Of a DNA stretch of 64,000 nt, positions 36,152 through 48,924 are shown piece after piece. Each line of letters opens with the position of its first letter. Position 1 is the first letter of the stretch. Origin of the DNA: Pezicula radicicola (Eukaryota; Ascomycota; Leotiomycetes; Helotiales; Dermateaceae); contig PDUO01000020.1 in NCBI GenBank assembly GCA_003008705.1, positions 374,817 to 438,816 on the forward strand, in the 5' to 3' direction. Under the pieces are notes generated by a model. It saw only the letters and a list, made by a program, of their open reading frames with translations, searched no databases and had not been told where the DNA came from. Made by a program: the position numbers and the translations under genes.

Positions 36152-37752
36152 TTACTCGGCTCTCCAGCCCTCAACTGGGAGAGGGAAGCTACCAGCCCAA
36201 GCAGCAATCTCCTTCTGCAAGGCGTTAATCTTCTCAACCTCGCCAGAAGCGACCTTGGCCTTGAAGTCTTTTTGCTTGTTAGCCTCTTTGGGCAAAGCTG
36301 CTTGGACCTCCTTGCAGATCTTGATGCTCTGGTCAATGTAGTCTGCAACTCTGTTGAAGTCCTCCTCGCCAAAACCACGGCTGGTCATTGCTGGGGTACC
36401 AATACGTATACCGTTGGGAGTCAACGCCGACTTGTCACCTGGGGTAGAGTTCTTATTACAAGCGATGTTGACTTGCTCCAAGACGGCCTCAACACGTGCA
36501 CCATCAAGTCCTTGGTTGCGGAGATCAAGCAAGACCATGTGAGAGTCAGTTCCATCGGCAACAAGCTTATAACCGCGTTTCTTGAACTCGACCTCGAGGG
36601 CCTTTGCGTTCTTGACAACTTGTTCTTGGTATTGCTTGAACTCTGGGGTGGTAGCCTGCTTGAGGGCAACAGCAAGTGCGGTGATAGTGTGATTGTGGGG
36701 ACCACCTTGATGACCTGGGAAGACAGAAAAGTTGATTGGTCCCTCAAGATCATACAAAATCTCCTTCTTGGTCTTGGCGTCGACACTGCGAACACCCTTT
36801 CTGAAGAAAATCATGGCACCACGAGGACCACGCAGGGACTTGTGAGTAGTAGTAGTGACAATATCAGCGTGCTCGAACGGGCTAGGGATGACACCAGCGG
36901 CAATCAGACCTGAAATGTGAGCCATGTCGACGACAAGGTAAGCACCAACAAGGTCTGCAATCTTGCGCATGCGGGCGTAGTCAATGAGACGGCAGTATGC
37001 AGATGTTCCAGCAACGAGAACCTTTGGTCGGTACATAAGTGCGTTCTCCTCAAGCCTGTCATAGTCGATAATACCAGTCTCAAGATTGACACGGTAAGGG
37101 AAGGTCTCGAAGTAGGTTGAGACAGCAGAGATCCTAAAAGTCGAATTAGCTCTGCAGATAGTGAATTACTTAATTGACTTACTTTCTCTGAGGAGTCTGG
37201 TAACCGTGACTCAAATGACCTCCGTGAGGCAGATCAAGACCCATGAGTCTCTCATGAGGTCTCATAATGGCCTGATATACCTGCAAGTTGGCTGGCGAGC
37301 CGCTCAAGCACTGAACATTCACACCCCATTTGGTGTTATCCAAGTTAAAGGCCTTGAGAGCACGAGCCTGGCAAGTCAACTCAATTGAATCAATGTGCTG
37401 GTTTCCACCGTAGTATCTTGCACCTGGGTAACCCTCAGAGTATTTGTTCGACATGGGCGATCCCAATGCATCGAAGACGGCACGGGAAGTGACATTCTCA
37501 GAGGCGATAAGAATGATGGATTCTCTTTGACGTTGAATTTCGAGTTTCTGCAAGAGACTTTAGGCGTCGAAGAACAAACTACGTCTTAATATATAGGCAC
37601 GTACCATGATCTCTGCGATTTCTGGATCAGTCTCCACGAGGGACTTCTCCAACATCTGTCCAGTAAAGTCAGCTTATGGTGGTCAGCAGCGGGAATAGAG
37701 AGCAAACCTCCTTGTGTCCAGTGGACAGAGCATATGTTCCGTTGGCAGCCAT
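36152..37752 (-). CDS. Serine hydroxymethyltransferase, cytosolic
   Basis: Four exons: 37752-37708, 37655-37605, 37547-37183, 37133-36152, giving 480 residues, the normal size. The N terminus ([32 protein letters not shown]) lacks a mitochondrial presequence, so the cytosolic isozyme. Family blocks: [53 protein letters not shown], and the PLP-binding [14 protein letters not shown] with Lys near 252. [18 protein letters not shown] and SRGFGEEDF are also present. The enzyme interconverts serine plus tetrahydrofolate with glycine plus 5,10-methylene-tetrahydrofolate, feeding one-carbon units to purines, thymidylate and methionine. The first two coding exons are tiny (45 and 51 bp). This is the orthologue type of Neurospora 'for' (formate-requiring). 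Confidence 0.96.
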
Positions 37753-38402
37753 GTTGGCAAGTTTGGGGGTGTAGTAGAGTTGATTGTTTAGGAGGGGTGT
37801 GGAGAGCAAGGAGGAGAAGGAGAATGGGTGTGACAAGAAGAGGATGGAGATGGAGTGTCGCCGAGTCAAGCTAACTGTGGAAAAATGTTCAAGTCCACGC
37901 CGAGTGCGGGACAGAAATTCTATTAGGCGAGCCTCTGTCAGGGCTTCCGGACTTACCATACGGTTAGCGCGGGGTACTCGCAAACATTTGGTTTCATCCG
38001 AACAGAGTGGTCCGTCCCCTCTAGTTCCTCGTTATTCATCCTTGCCAGACATCATAAACCCCCAGACATAGATGGGGAATTGCTTCAATTATAATAGATC
38101 TTCTTCTCAACAATAAAATATCTAGACAGCGGCACGTCTGTTACCCATTATGCGGCAGAAACTACCTTGTATGGGGCTCAAGGGTCGATCACCACAGTAA
38201 ACGGAATGTCGGTGTGCTCACTTAGGAAGCGATTGTGGGGATCTGTCTGGGTTTTGCTGTTTGCTGCTCATTTGGGTATCTCTTCTGCTATTACTCTTCC
38301 GTCTTGGAAACTCCAACAAAATATAATATTCCCATGCTCCGAACACATACACTAAGTTATTCTTTCAAATGCTAACACAGATGCCAAATACAATGTCATG
38401 AT
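37753..38402. other. SHMT upstream region
   Basis: 650 bp between SHMT and the 3' end of RPA34, both on the minus strand. G/A-rich on the plus strand just upstream of the SHMT start. No gene found. Confidence 0.4.
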
Positions 38403-40414
38403 TTAGTGCTTAAAAAGAGGTTTTGGTGGCGGTATTGCTGAAGTTGAGTATCGTGGCGTAGATGATTGTTTTGGTCGTTGCTGTCCATCATCCTTCTTTT
38501 TTTCCTTCTTCCTGTTTGACTTCGATGCACCAGAAACATCTTCCACACTAGCTCTAGAAATACTTGGTGGCAGATTGTCGTGGGCAGTGCTCCGACTAGG
38601 TGGTGGTGGAATAGGAGTGACACTCATGCGATGTTCGCTGGAATTATGACTAGGTGGCGGTGGAATAGGAGTAACATTCGTGCCATGTTCGCTGGAATTC
38701 GACTCTTGGGGAATACTTTTCTTCTTCAACTTCCTGATTTTCTTCGCTTCCTTTTCACTTAAAGAGGGATCCGGCATGATATCCCGGATAATGTCTTTTA
38801 AAGGCTGGTGGTGCTGCTCCTGCATTTGCGTTTGGCTAGTAATTTGCTGGGAGGGATGCGTTTGAACAAATTTATTGGAATGGAGGTCACTTGAGGAGGC
38901 AAAGGGGTTTATAGTGGATTCCGGAGCCTTGGGCGCTTCTGTAGTCTTTGAATATTTAGGAGGCAGGATTGGAGTAGCCTTGGAAGTCCTTGTTACTGCT
39001 GATGGAAGTATCGGTGAAGAGATCTGGCGTGGCTCAGTTGACACTGATGGTCTGTCCCCCTTGGCTTCCTCTGATTTTGCCTGTTTTGTTTTCTGTCTTT
39101 TTAGTTGTTTGTCATCCGCAGAACTTGATATTGACGAACTCTTGTTTTCTCCGGCATTGCCTGCTTCTTTGTGCTTTCTCTTCGATGACTTCTCGGATGT
39201 CTTTTTGGTGCTCTTGGTTGATTTATCGGACTTTGACGTCTTAGCGGGAGCAGCAGGGGCCTCTTGCATTTCGATATCCGATTCGTCATCCGAACCAGCG
39301 ATCTTCCGGAACTTGGATTGGGGCTCTTCCATATCCACATCCGATTCACTTTCCGGGGTACCAATTCTTCCGGCCTGGCCGCCACCAAAACCGATAGGTG
39401 TAAACCGCATCTTTAAACCTTTAGGTTGCTGCCGAATGGGTTTCTTTGCAGGAACTGTGGCTTGCTTGGAAATATCTGGGTCGATGTCTCCCGTGGTACC
39501 TGCGCGAAATATGGAGGGCAAATCTACAATCTGTTGCAAATGCAAAGTTCGGTCAATAGTAGTAATTTCTGGACCGAATTAGTAAAAAGGCCGTTTGGTA
39601 AGATATCAGTAAATTTACCAGTTCGATAACCATCATCGGAAGTATTTGGTATCAAGACCTTTGTATTTCCCTTGTCCTCAGCTTCTGTGAATCCATATTT
39701 GTTCTCGTTGTATGAGACTACTGGTGTGCCCTTCTTCATGGCTTTTAAAGTCATCTCTTCAATAGAAGTCAGAGGAACAGAAGCTGGTGCAGTGATGTAC
39801 CAAATTTGCTTCCCGTGCAGATTTGACTTTTTGAACATCTTAGAGGCTCGCAGCGCATCTTCGTCTTTCATTGTCGTAGAGGCGAATCCCTTGGGGGGTA
39901 CGAATGGTGAAGCATTCTTGAAAGATACAGTTTTGGAAGTGGTGGGCTTCGCTGTTTGCCTGCAATTTCAATTAGTACTTGCGATGCGCAAATTGAAGTC
40001 TCGTTCTCACCTTGTAGGCTGTGCCTTCTCTGGTGCTGTGGTAGGGCCTCCATCTTCATCTTCCTCGCTGCTATCCTCGCTACTATTCTCCTCACTGCTA
40101 TCCTCCTCACTGCTATCCTCCTCGGCGCTTCCAGCTTCTGAACTCTCTGAATCACTTTCTGAGCTGCTGGGAGAAACAGCCGCGGTCTTGCCATTGGCTT
40201 TGGGCGCGGTAACTATTGACTTGGCAGGTGCTTCCTCTGAGTCACTCTTGGACTCCTCATCCGAATCCTCGTCATCCTCACCACTGTCTTCGACGAATTC
40301 GGTACTCTTGAAGCTAGCAGGTGTTGGAGCTATCGGCGTAGGCTTTTTGGCTGTGGAGGTCATCTTCTGCTTCTTGACCTCCCGAGCCATATCTTTGAGT
40401 GACGCTTTAGCCAT
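38403..40414 (-). CDS. RPA34: DNA-directed RNA polymerase I subunit RPA34 (A34.5)
   Basis: Three exons: 40414-40011, 39959-39619, 39568-38403, giving 636 residues. An acidic Ser/Glu/Asp-rich N-terminal region is followed by the RPA34.5 core (KQIWYITAPASVPLTSIEEMTLKAMKKG, then YNENKYGFTE and KVLIPNTSDDGYRTEITTIDRTLHLQQIVDLP), the fold that dimerises with A49. A long lysine-rich, disordered tail follows (KRKHKEAGNAGE, KKIRKLKKKS), as is normal for Pol I A34.5. The tail contains a duplicated unit of about 20 residues (SSEHGTNVTPIPPPPSHN / SSEHRMSVTPIPPPPSRS; DNA near 38,590-38,710). Acts in the nucleolus in rDNA transcription. Head-to-head with GRC3 across 437 bp. Confidence 0.9.
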
Positions 40415-40851
40415 GAGTCTGCGACGTATGTACCACTATATGTAGAATACAATTGCTGAATGGAAATGAAGGTAATTTGGCGGATGGCTTTTGACTCGCG
40501 AACTTTCTTGTCAAAATTATTTCTGCCCGGGTTCACCGCCTTTACTAGCTCAATGTTAGAAGCGGCACCATATTGCACTGAACCCAATGATTTTATCATG
40601 GAGACTTTGGGCTATACTCTCCTATTGATTCAATCATACTAGAAGTATCGCTACCAGTAATGAAATTATAGCGACTCTACTCCTCGTGTGATATATTTCT
40701 TGACAAAAATTGTAACGTAATTCATAATAGCTCGTCATCAAAATACGACTACCAGCTTCTGTATGCCGCTTTATGATCCACCACGAACATGGATCTCAGC
40801 TTGCTCAAGGGCCGAGTTCCAAATCCCTTGAAATTGGTCAACAAAACAATC
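40415..40851. promoter_or_regulatory. Bidirectional promoter of RPA34 and GRC3
   Basis: 437 bp between the two start codons, with no other gene. Both products act in rRNA production, so shared control is plausible but not shown by any site I can name. Confidence 0.5.
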
Positions 40852-43388
40852 ATGTCTTCAAATAAGAGGCGGAAGTTAGATGCAGCACCATCAGAGAAAC
40901 CTCGTAGGTTTAGAGCTACACGGATGTTGGTATAAATATAGTGTTAACGTCTTCTAGCCTTGAGTGCCTTTGCGGCAAGACGAGCCCTCCGAGCGCAGCG
41001 AACTGCATCGGTTTTGAGGCCCGAAGAAAGTAACTCAATACCTCCAGAGAGCAGCAGCAAGCTTGTTGAAGAAAACCGTTCGAAAAATCCAATTGCTCAA
41101 TCCTCAGCCAATGGCTCCAGACGAGAGCATCAAGCAACCCCCATCATACCGGAGCAATTAAACGCCCAAACTTCGGTACTCTCTACTGATGACAAGAGTT
41201 TGATCACCACTGCTGATGAAGATTTTCCTCTGTGAGTTCTTTACTTCTCAAGCATAAATTAATCTAGTCATTAACGCTTGTTCAGTTCTGAATCACGTGC
41301 TGAATCCCCAGAAGCACCCCCTGAAAGACAGTCTATAACACTTTCCACGTTCAAGCCCGGTGGAGATACTCTATTGAGGCTAGGAAATGGCAAGATATTA
41401 CTAAATATTTCACCCGGAGACGTATGAAGCCACTGCCATTAAATTCCTAGTATATCTGCTAATGTAAATCTTAGAGAGTTGTTATATTAGGTATCTATGA
41501 TCTCTGTGTCCAACAAGGTCGAATAACCATTCTCGGGGCAACCTTAACAAAGGCTACAGCTGTTTATCGAATTCATGCTGCTTCATCACATTCTTTACCT
41601 GTCATGAGATGTCCGGCTACGGATGTCAATGGAGCCATGCTTAGCATTAGACAGGTTCAAGATGGCTTAGAAACGCTAGAACCACTATCCCCTCTTTTTG
41701 GAAAGTTGTGGAATGACCGTGGAGATCAGCATGGTCCGGACCGTAGCTCACTTGCTTCCAAGGCAATTAAGAAAAGCTCATTCCAGATAGTATGATTTCA
41801 CGCTTCCTTGCCAATAGTCACAGAGATGTTGACAACTTTTTAGCTGTTCTCCTCTGACGACGGACCAAAGAAGGTTTATCTGCAGCCTGTCATTTCACCC
41901 GCGGAATGGAACCAGGCTCTAGCATCTCTAGCGAAGAGGACAGACAAGAAAAAGACCCCAATTGTCATAATCTGTGGCCCTAAAAACTCTGGAAAGTCAA
42001 CATTTGCAAGGTTATTCGCAAACAACTTACTATCAACAACAATCGATCCAGCTGAAGTATCAATACCGAATTCTAAGTCAGGAGTAGCTTTACTTGACCT
42101 TGATCCTGGCCAACCCGAATATTGCACACCTGGGCAACTATCCCTTGTACACCTACGAGAGCCGAATTTCAGTCCTCCTTATTCACACCCAATAACAGCC
42201 AAAACCAGCAAAATCATACGAGCGCACACCATTGGAGCAGTATCTCCTTCGCTAGATCCCAACCTTTATATGTCATGTGCACTTGACCTCTTTGCACACT
42301 ATCAAAACCTAGCACAAAACGTGCCCAATTGCCCCCTCATAATCAATACTCCTGGCTGGGTTTTCGGTACCGGACTAGAAATCCTAGAAGAGCTCATCGC
42401 TAGACTGAAACCTACAGAAGTTGTTTACATGTCCAATGAAGGGCCTGTAGAAGTTACCAAAAGTCTACGCGACGCAGCCAAAAAGATTTCATTTCTCGAA
42501 CTACCATCACAAACCAGCGAGTACACAACCCGGACCGCTGCTCATCTCAGGACAATGCAATATATGTCCTACTTTCATTTAGAGTCCAAGACTGATCGGG
42601 GCTTGGTATGGAATAGCTTCCCTCTCACATCAATTCCACCATGGGAAATAAGATACTGTGGTGAAAACCCCGGTATACTAGGTATCATGTGCTACGGCGA
42701 GCAACCACCCGCCGGCCTACTTATCGATGCTATCAATGGATCTCTAGTAGCCGTAGTAGTAATAGACGACAAGAACGCAATATCAGGTTGGAAAAGTGAA
42801 GAAAACGGCGTACCAGAAACCCCTCAAGATTACAACATGGAGCCAGAAGACGCAGAGTTGCGAGCCTTTGACAACAAACCACAGCGACCACGAGCTCTAG
42901 AAAAACCACTAATCATACGAACCCCCAAAGAAGATCTCCCATATTTCAACCCAGGAAACGTACAATCTCTCAATCCCACCCATTCACACACAATCGGTCT
43001 AGCCCTAATCCGCGGAATCGACATTAATCGACGAAGACTCCAAGTTCTCACCCCAATCTCACCCTCTATCATAGAAGAAATCAACTCATCAGGAAAATCA
43101 ATCGTGCTTGTTAATGGGAAGTTTGATACACCTGGTTGGGCATACACAGAAGAATTGAATCAGAGAGGAAATATTGATAAAGCTGCTAGGAGGAAGGCAG
43201 GTGCTGGGGTTGGGAATAGGGATGATGAGACGAATGATGAGAGGGACGATGATGAGAGGGAAGTTGGTGATGGGTTTGAGAAGGCTCCTTGGATTGAGAG
43301 ACTTGAAGGGTCTCAGGGAAGGGGTGTTGGAGCTAGGGTGTGGAGAGTTAGGAGGGATTTGGGAAGGTCTGGTGATGGTGGTGATTGA
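40852..43388 (+). CDS. GRC3: Polynucleotide 5'-hydroxyl-kinase GRC3
   Basis: Five exons: 40852-40903, 40958-41231, 41286-41421, 41475-41789, 41844-43388, giving 773 residues. The first intron (GTAGGT..TCTAG, 54 bp) joins MSSNKRRKLDAAPSEKP to PLSAFAARRALRAQ. The N-terminal beta-rich domain includes RVVILGIYDLCVQQGRITILGATL. The kinase domain has Walker A GPKNSGKST (about 304-312), LLDLDPGQPEYCTPGQLSLV, and PLIINTPGWVFGTG. The C-terminal domain includes HTIGLALIRGID and ends in a charged, low-complexity tail. Grc3 phosphorylates the 5'-OH of ITS2 pre-rRNA cleaved by Las1, and is also linked to Pol I termination. All kinase motifs are intact. Confidence 0.93.
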
Positions 43389-43664
43389 GTGCGTGGGTCT
43401 TATTGCGGCTGGTATACTTCTTGGATAGAACATGGAGTCTGGGCCATCCTGGGCAGAAAAAAAGTATAGTTGATTCTTGAAGGCTATTCCCGAGAAGCAT
43501 TAGAATCTCAAATACTATGTATGTAAAACTGCTAGACTCACATTCTGCGGTTATCAGCCATTTGGAGGAGAATTGCTGTCACATGTGCACGTACGCAGGA
43601 TCAGTATTCGTCTGAGTAGATAGCCACACATGTTCTTCTACGGGAAGTGTAACTATAAGGGAGG

Positions 43665-46229
43665 TCATGTTTCCTCCGAATGGATCATCTTTAACAAGGC
43701 ATTTCTCGTGGTCTCATCATCAAAAGACTTCTCTAACAGAGCGTCCAGTTCTTTCACCGCATTCTGACCTCCCTTCTTCGATCCTTTGTCTTTCAGCCTC
43801 GACTGCCAATATTTCGTAAACGCCGTGATCTGCTGCACGAGTACCCTTTCTAGTTCTTTCCTTGCATCAAGCAGTTGGTCCTTTACGGCAGGCAGAAGCT
43901 TTCCTTGGAGGAGAGGTGTGAAGTACGCAAGTGGATTCAACAGCTGTCTTCGGTCTTGAAGTTCCCGAATCGTATTCCAGATGGGTGAAAAATCAAACTC
44001 GGCCCCATGTCGAACTGAATCAGGGATCTCGTGAGTGAGGAAGAGGTTCTCAATGAGAATCAGATTCTTGATGAGAAATATCTGTGCATCCATAATATTC
44101 GATTCCCGCTTAATAGTCGTTGCAGCTCTCTGGAGTGACTCAGTGGTTTGATGAACTATTTCGTATAGAACGTTGCCGATTTTCTCCCTCTGTATATGAA
44201 TTAGCATGGGAAACTTTATCTGGGGCATTAAATGGACGTACCCTCTTTAATGGCTGCTCGAATTTGTTGTCATTGTACATCACCAGAAGGTTGACTGCAA
44301 CTTTCACTGTAGGGAATGCTTTTGTCAACCCTAGCCCGGCCAATGTCTGCTGATCCGCAATCTTATCGGCAAGGCCTGGACTTGGAGCTGCACCAGTCAC
44401 TTTGAGATCTGCAGGAGAGGGTTTGAATTGCTGGAGTTCCGCGGCGGCCTTCAGGAACAGCGAGTCTTGTAGATCCCACAGATGCTCTTCCAAAAAGAAC
44501 TGCGCAAGTTCATGTAGGTAGTCCTCCGAAGCCACTTTCAGCGTATACCGCGAACCTTGTTCAATGTCATCATTCACGTCAACCACATACATCGTTTCGA
44601 CCCAGTTGACTAGGTCACGAAGTTGATGTAGTGTCCCACTGCTGAGATTTGGCCTCAAGAAATTAAAGAGGGTAGTAATGTGTGTCATACAACTTCGCTC
44701 AAGCTTCTCTGCGTACTGCACGTGAAGATCTCTTGAGCCTTGACTATTTGGCTGCGACAATAGAGGACCATCCAAAAAGACCCTATCCAAAAGCTTTCGT
44801 TCATTGTCGCATATTTCAAATACGTACTGAACACAACGGCGGGCAAATGATTGATAGTCAGAATCCAAATCGGCCTGAGCTACTTCCGGTTTCTGTTTCG
44901 GTTGATTCTTGTCAAATTTTTGGAGGTTCTTTTGTACTACGGTTCCAACAACTAGGCGAGACTTAATCCAGTCGTCAAGGATGCGCTCGAAAAGATGATG
45001 ATATGATTGCTGGTAGGGTTTCGTAGTAGGCCCAGTTTCCTCTCCAAAGACAAACTCAGGCGTTGTCAACATACTATCAACTTGGTCTCCTAGGTCTTTG
45101 ATAACATTTTCGTAGGAGCCGTAAAGTAGAGCATACTCGGTCGTCTCAGTTGTAGTTGTGGTACTAATTTGCTTTGCTGCGGCTTCCGAAAGATCATTAA
45201 GAGCTTTGGAGACGGCAACGTAGACAAGATTGAGCGCTCGATCTAATAGTGAAATATAGCGAGTCTTGTATGTTGTAGAATCACGGAAATCAGGCTATAC
45301 TCCGATCAGTAAACGATCTCTGACTGTCGACAGGGCAGGAGTATAGTATGAGCCATTGGTAGGCGCAAGGTAGAATACATACGTGCTGATCCATGAAATC
45401 TATGCATGCGTTCAAATTTGTCAACGTCTCCACGAAATCGTCCTGCCTTATAAGCCTTCCAGATCCTGGGGCATTGAGGCGTCGCGTAAGTGGTTCCAAA
45501 TAGCCATAATATTGCAAATCAATACCAACTTCGTCGGCGAGAGTCCGAAGCCGCTTTTGTTCAGCAAGAAGATCTTCGCATTGGGATTGAAAGGCTGTCG
45601 TTTGAGATTCCACGGCTTTGAATGAATTGGAGAGACTGGCAAGTAAATCTAGGGCAGATGTTGTATCATCCAGCAGATTTTCTAGATGTTGTTCAGACAG
45701 AGCAAGCTGATCTCTGTACAACCTTTGCAGAATGAGTAACCCTACGGCCTTGGGGTATACTGGCACTTACTGGTATTCCTCCTGGCTAGCATCCAGGAGC
45801 CCATCTTCAAAATCGTCATACCTGCTCTCGAAATTGAGATGTGTACTTCTGCTGTGGCCGATCGCTAAAGGGTCCTTTGGGTCCTCCTTGGCCGCGTCCC
45901 TGTCTATATAACCTCGAGCAACATGGTAGAAATCGCTGTACGACTTTGCTCTTCGTGCAAGTGTGGCTTCGGGTGGTCCGCTTGAGGTATGTAACTCTTC
46001 AAAAAGTTCGAGGATGGGACCAACGTGTTCTGAAGCTTGGGCGGTGCCCTGCTAGAAGTGTCAGTATTGTTTTGGAGCGGGCGGAAGTAGCTAGCTACGC
46101 TTAAGGAGGACTTACATTGGCCTGCTTCAAGAGAGACTCTCGTCTGTTATGTTTTGGGGGTTTAGAGACGACATCATCCTTCCTGGCCTGAATTTCTGGC
46201 ACATAACTGTACCAGGAATCCTCATACAT
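43665..46229 (-). CDS. COG3: Conserved oligomeric Golgi complex subunit 3 (COG3/Sec34)
   Basis: Five exons: 46229-46116, 46048-45771, 45722-45383, 45294-44242, 44189-43665, giving 769 residues. The N terminus MYEDSWYSYVPEIQARK and the coiled-coil Sec34 domain (EEYQLYRDQLALSEQHLENLLDDT through ETLTNLNACIDFMDQHPDFRDSTTYKTRY) identify the family. The rest is helical, with TLHQLRDLVNWVETMY and AQIFLIKNLILIENLFL blocks. Exon 2 could also begin at the preceding TAG, adding one Gln. The COG complex tethers retrograde vesicles at the Golgi and maintains glycosyltransferase recycling. The gene converges with GRC3 (276 bp between stops) and diverges from the FMP25-like gene. Confidence 0.93.
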
Positions 46230-46484
46230 GGCTCTTCGTGCGCCCAATTTGTAGTGGGGTTAGGAGTGGGAGAGCTTCGAGAAGGCTGAGAACACATCGT
46301 AATTTGGACGAGGCTTAGGAATATAGTAGGACCGCCGGTTAAACAGGACAGGGGTTTAGGGGTCTCCCCATTACTAAACCGCATCCAGGACGTCATGGTT
46401 CTCGACGAGGCTGAAGTGAGAAAGTAATCATCAAGCCTTTGCAACTGGACTATGATTGTACAATCTTGAATGTACGTTGACAAT
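46230..46484. promoter_or_regulatory. Bidirectional promoter of COG3 and the FMP25-like gene
   Basis: 255 bp between the two start codons (270 to 240 bp depending on which plus-strand ATG is used). No other feature seen. Confidence 0.5.
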
Positions 46485-48342
46485 ATGCTCTCCTCAAGAA
46501 TACTTGCACGCTCCACAAGGACTGCGGAGACAGCATCAAAAGCTTCACATGTCACAAGAGCTGTACAAAGAAGAGCTTTCCGAAGAGGAAGCCAGTCACA
46601 CGTTGCCGTTACAAACAGATCACCCCCCCGGAAAGCCAAAGCATTGCTGTCCATCACAGCTGCAGCCGGTCTTTTCTATGCATTTACGAAGGACGCCCAT
46701 GCAGAAGCTGTCCCAACCCCAGCCGAAGTAAAATTTGAGGAACCACGCCGGAAGGCTACTTCAAGAGAGGAAAATCGAGATTTGATCAGTTCACAGCACC
46801 TTCAGGTCAAAAAGAGTTGGGAGAATCCTGGGGTTTACGCTTGGGGATCCAATGCTGGAAGGGTTGTTGCACCAGACTCCGATGATGCATTCGTCAGGAC
46901 ACCAAGACGAATACCATATTTTGATGACAAGCTCATCCGAGATATCAAGTTGGATAAAAACTTTGCAGCTGCTATTAACGAGAATGGAGATTTGCTTCAA
47001 TGTAAGCAACATATTTCTTTGTTCTCATGGTCTCGAAACACTGTCTCACGACTCCGGGAGCATGTCTCGAGGCTCTTACTCATACTCTTTGGAAAAAACA
47101 TAGTACTAATTTGTTGAAGGGGGAACGGGCTTTTCAAAAGAGTGCCGAGGGCCAACACCTACGCTAAAGGGGAAAGATCTTGTTAAGATAACAATATCAC
47201 GGGATCGAATTATAGGCCTTTCAAAGAATGGCACCGTCTACTCGGTTTCTGCTGCACAGAAAGACCAATCATCTGGACCTAAATCACAGGAGAGCACATG
47301 GTTTCCTTTTTGGACTAGCGCATCCAACATTAGTTATCGAAAGCTCAAGCTGCCAGAAAGGGCTACAAACATCAGCAGTGGCCTAGAGCACTGCCTTATA
47401 CTAACTTCAAAAGGTCGACTATTCTCTGCTGCTTCTGGAACTGAAGATTTCCCATCAAGAGGTCAGCTCGGTATCCCTGGACTTACCTGGACCACGAGAC
47501 CAGAAGGCGCCTATGACCAACCACATGAGATCAACACACTAAAAGGCTTCGAAATATCTAGTATAGCCGCAGGTGACTACCACTCCATATGCTGCGATAA
47601 GCAAGGTCGAGTGTTCACTTGGGGAGACAACAGTCTCGGACAACTCGGTTTTGAATACACTCCAGAATCCTCCATTATCGACGCACCCTCCCTCCTTCCT
47701 CTCGACAAGCTCTACAGAGGCACCAATCTCGCTCCTCGCGTAACAGGCGTAGCGGCAGGTGGTGTCAATAGCTTCTTCACTGTCGACGCAACCCGAATAT
47801 CAGGTCAGGCCGAGGATGATCCAAGAGGCCTAGGAAGAATAACAGCCGACACCTGGGCCTGCGGACAAGGAATATTCGGAGGTCTAGGAAATGGCCGATG
47901 GACACACGTCCAAGGCACTCCCTCAAAAATCAAAGCTCTATCAGGTCTCTTCGAATACGACGAAAAAGCCAACGTCGTAGTCCCCATCCGGCTCTCCCAC
48001 CTCTCCGTAGGTTCCACGCACGCCTCAGCAATAATGAACAACGTAACCAACCTCTCAGCCTCAAAGTACACCTCCGAAAACGACACAAATTGGGGCGCCG
48101 ACGTACTCTGGTGGGGAGGCAATGAATTCTATCAACTCGGAACCGGCAAGCGGAATAATGTTAATAACCCGGTTTATATAGCTCCCTTGGATGTGGAGGC
48201 TGATAAAGAGAAGGGCAGGAGAGAGGAACATAGGTTTCAAATCACGCCGAGGCATAAGATTAGGTTTGGAGGGAGGAACGTTAGTGTAGAACAGAGGATC
48301 GAGTGTGGAAGGGGTGTTACTGCTGTTTACTCGGGTGCTTGA
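46485..48342 (+). CDS. FMP25: Mitochondrial RCC1-repeat protein, Fmp25-like
   Basis: Two exons: 46485-47001 and 47120-48342, 579 residues. I chose the ATG at 46485 because it gives a basic, hydroxylated presequence (MLSSRILARSTRTAETASKASHVTRAV..RRAFRRG); an in-frame ATG at 46470 would add five residues. A hydrophobic segment (ALLSITAAAGLFYAFT) may span the inner membrane. RCC1-type propeller repeats follow: GVYAWGSNAGRVV, AAINENGDLLQWGTGFS, GRVFTWGDNSLGQLGFE, ADTWACGQGIFGGLGNGRW, DVLWWGGNEFYQLGTGKRN. In yeast Fmp25 has been tied to respiratory complex III assembly. The function here is inferred by similarity. Confidence 0.88.
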
Positions 48343-48924
48343 AATCGAATGCTGCCATGGTTTGTAAAAGAAAAATGGGTTGGACGCTGGGAATCACTTT
48401 CTTGGTTGTAGTTATGTATATGTATTTGTTATATGTTATGAGGAAAGGTCGGTATGTAGGTGTCACAAAAGAAATCCGCCTCTCAATCCGGTTACACAAC
48501 GATGATCGCTAATGTATAGATCGTCCTACCAGAAAGGCAACAGACTATAAAAGAGATGGAGGAAACCCAATCCTCATAATCTGTCCCCAAGCTTTCATTC
48601 TTCTCATTTCGTGTTTTCATTGCTGAAAGGTCCAACTCTAATGCACTCTCGAATCCTGCCTACCCACGGTACAAACTTACTTCGTGAGTCTCCTCGAAAT
48701 ACACAAATTAACCTATGCAGAAACCACCAATGCTTTCGCTACCGCGCTGCAAGACTCAAAACGCTCAACTGTGCTTAAAAACGCCGCGCAATGCTATGAA
48801 TCATCCTAATGCCCGCCATACTACCAATTAAAAATGAAATATCCCCGTCAAAAAGCGTGCTTGCGCTCATAAAATCCCCCAGATTGCTAGCAAACATGGA
48901 AAAGAAACCCAAGGTGTAAGATGC
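48343..48924. other. Convergent 3' region
   Basis: 580 bp between the 3' ends of the FMP25-like and tyrosine phosphatase genes. No gene found. Confidence 0.45.

Noticed and set aside
38875..39582. 235-codon plus-strand frame
   Set aside because: Antisense shadow of the RPA34 third exon.
39672..40445. 257-codon plus-strand frame with long Ser/Leu runs
   Set aside because: It is the antisense of the acidic Ser/Glu-rich RPA34 exons, and its composition is the mirror of GAA/TCC-type codons.
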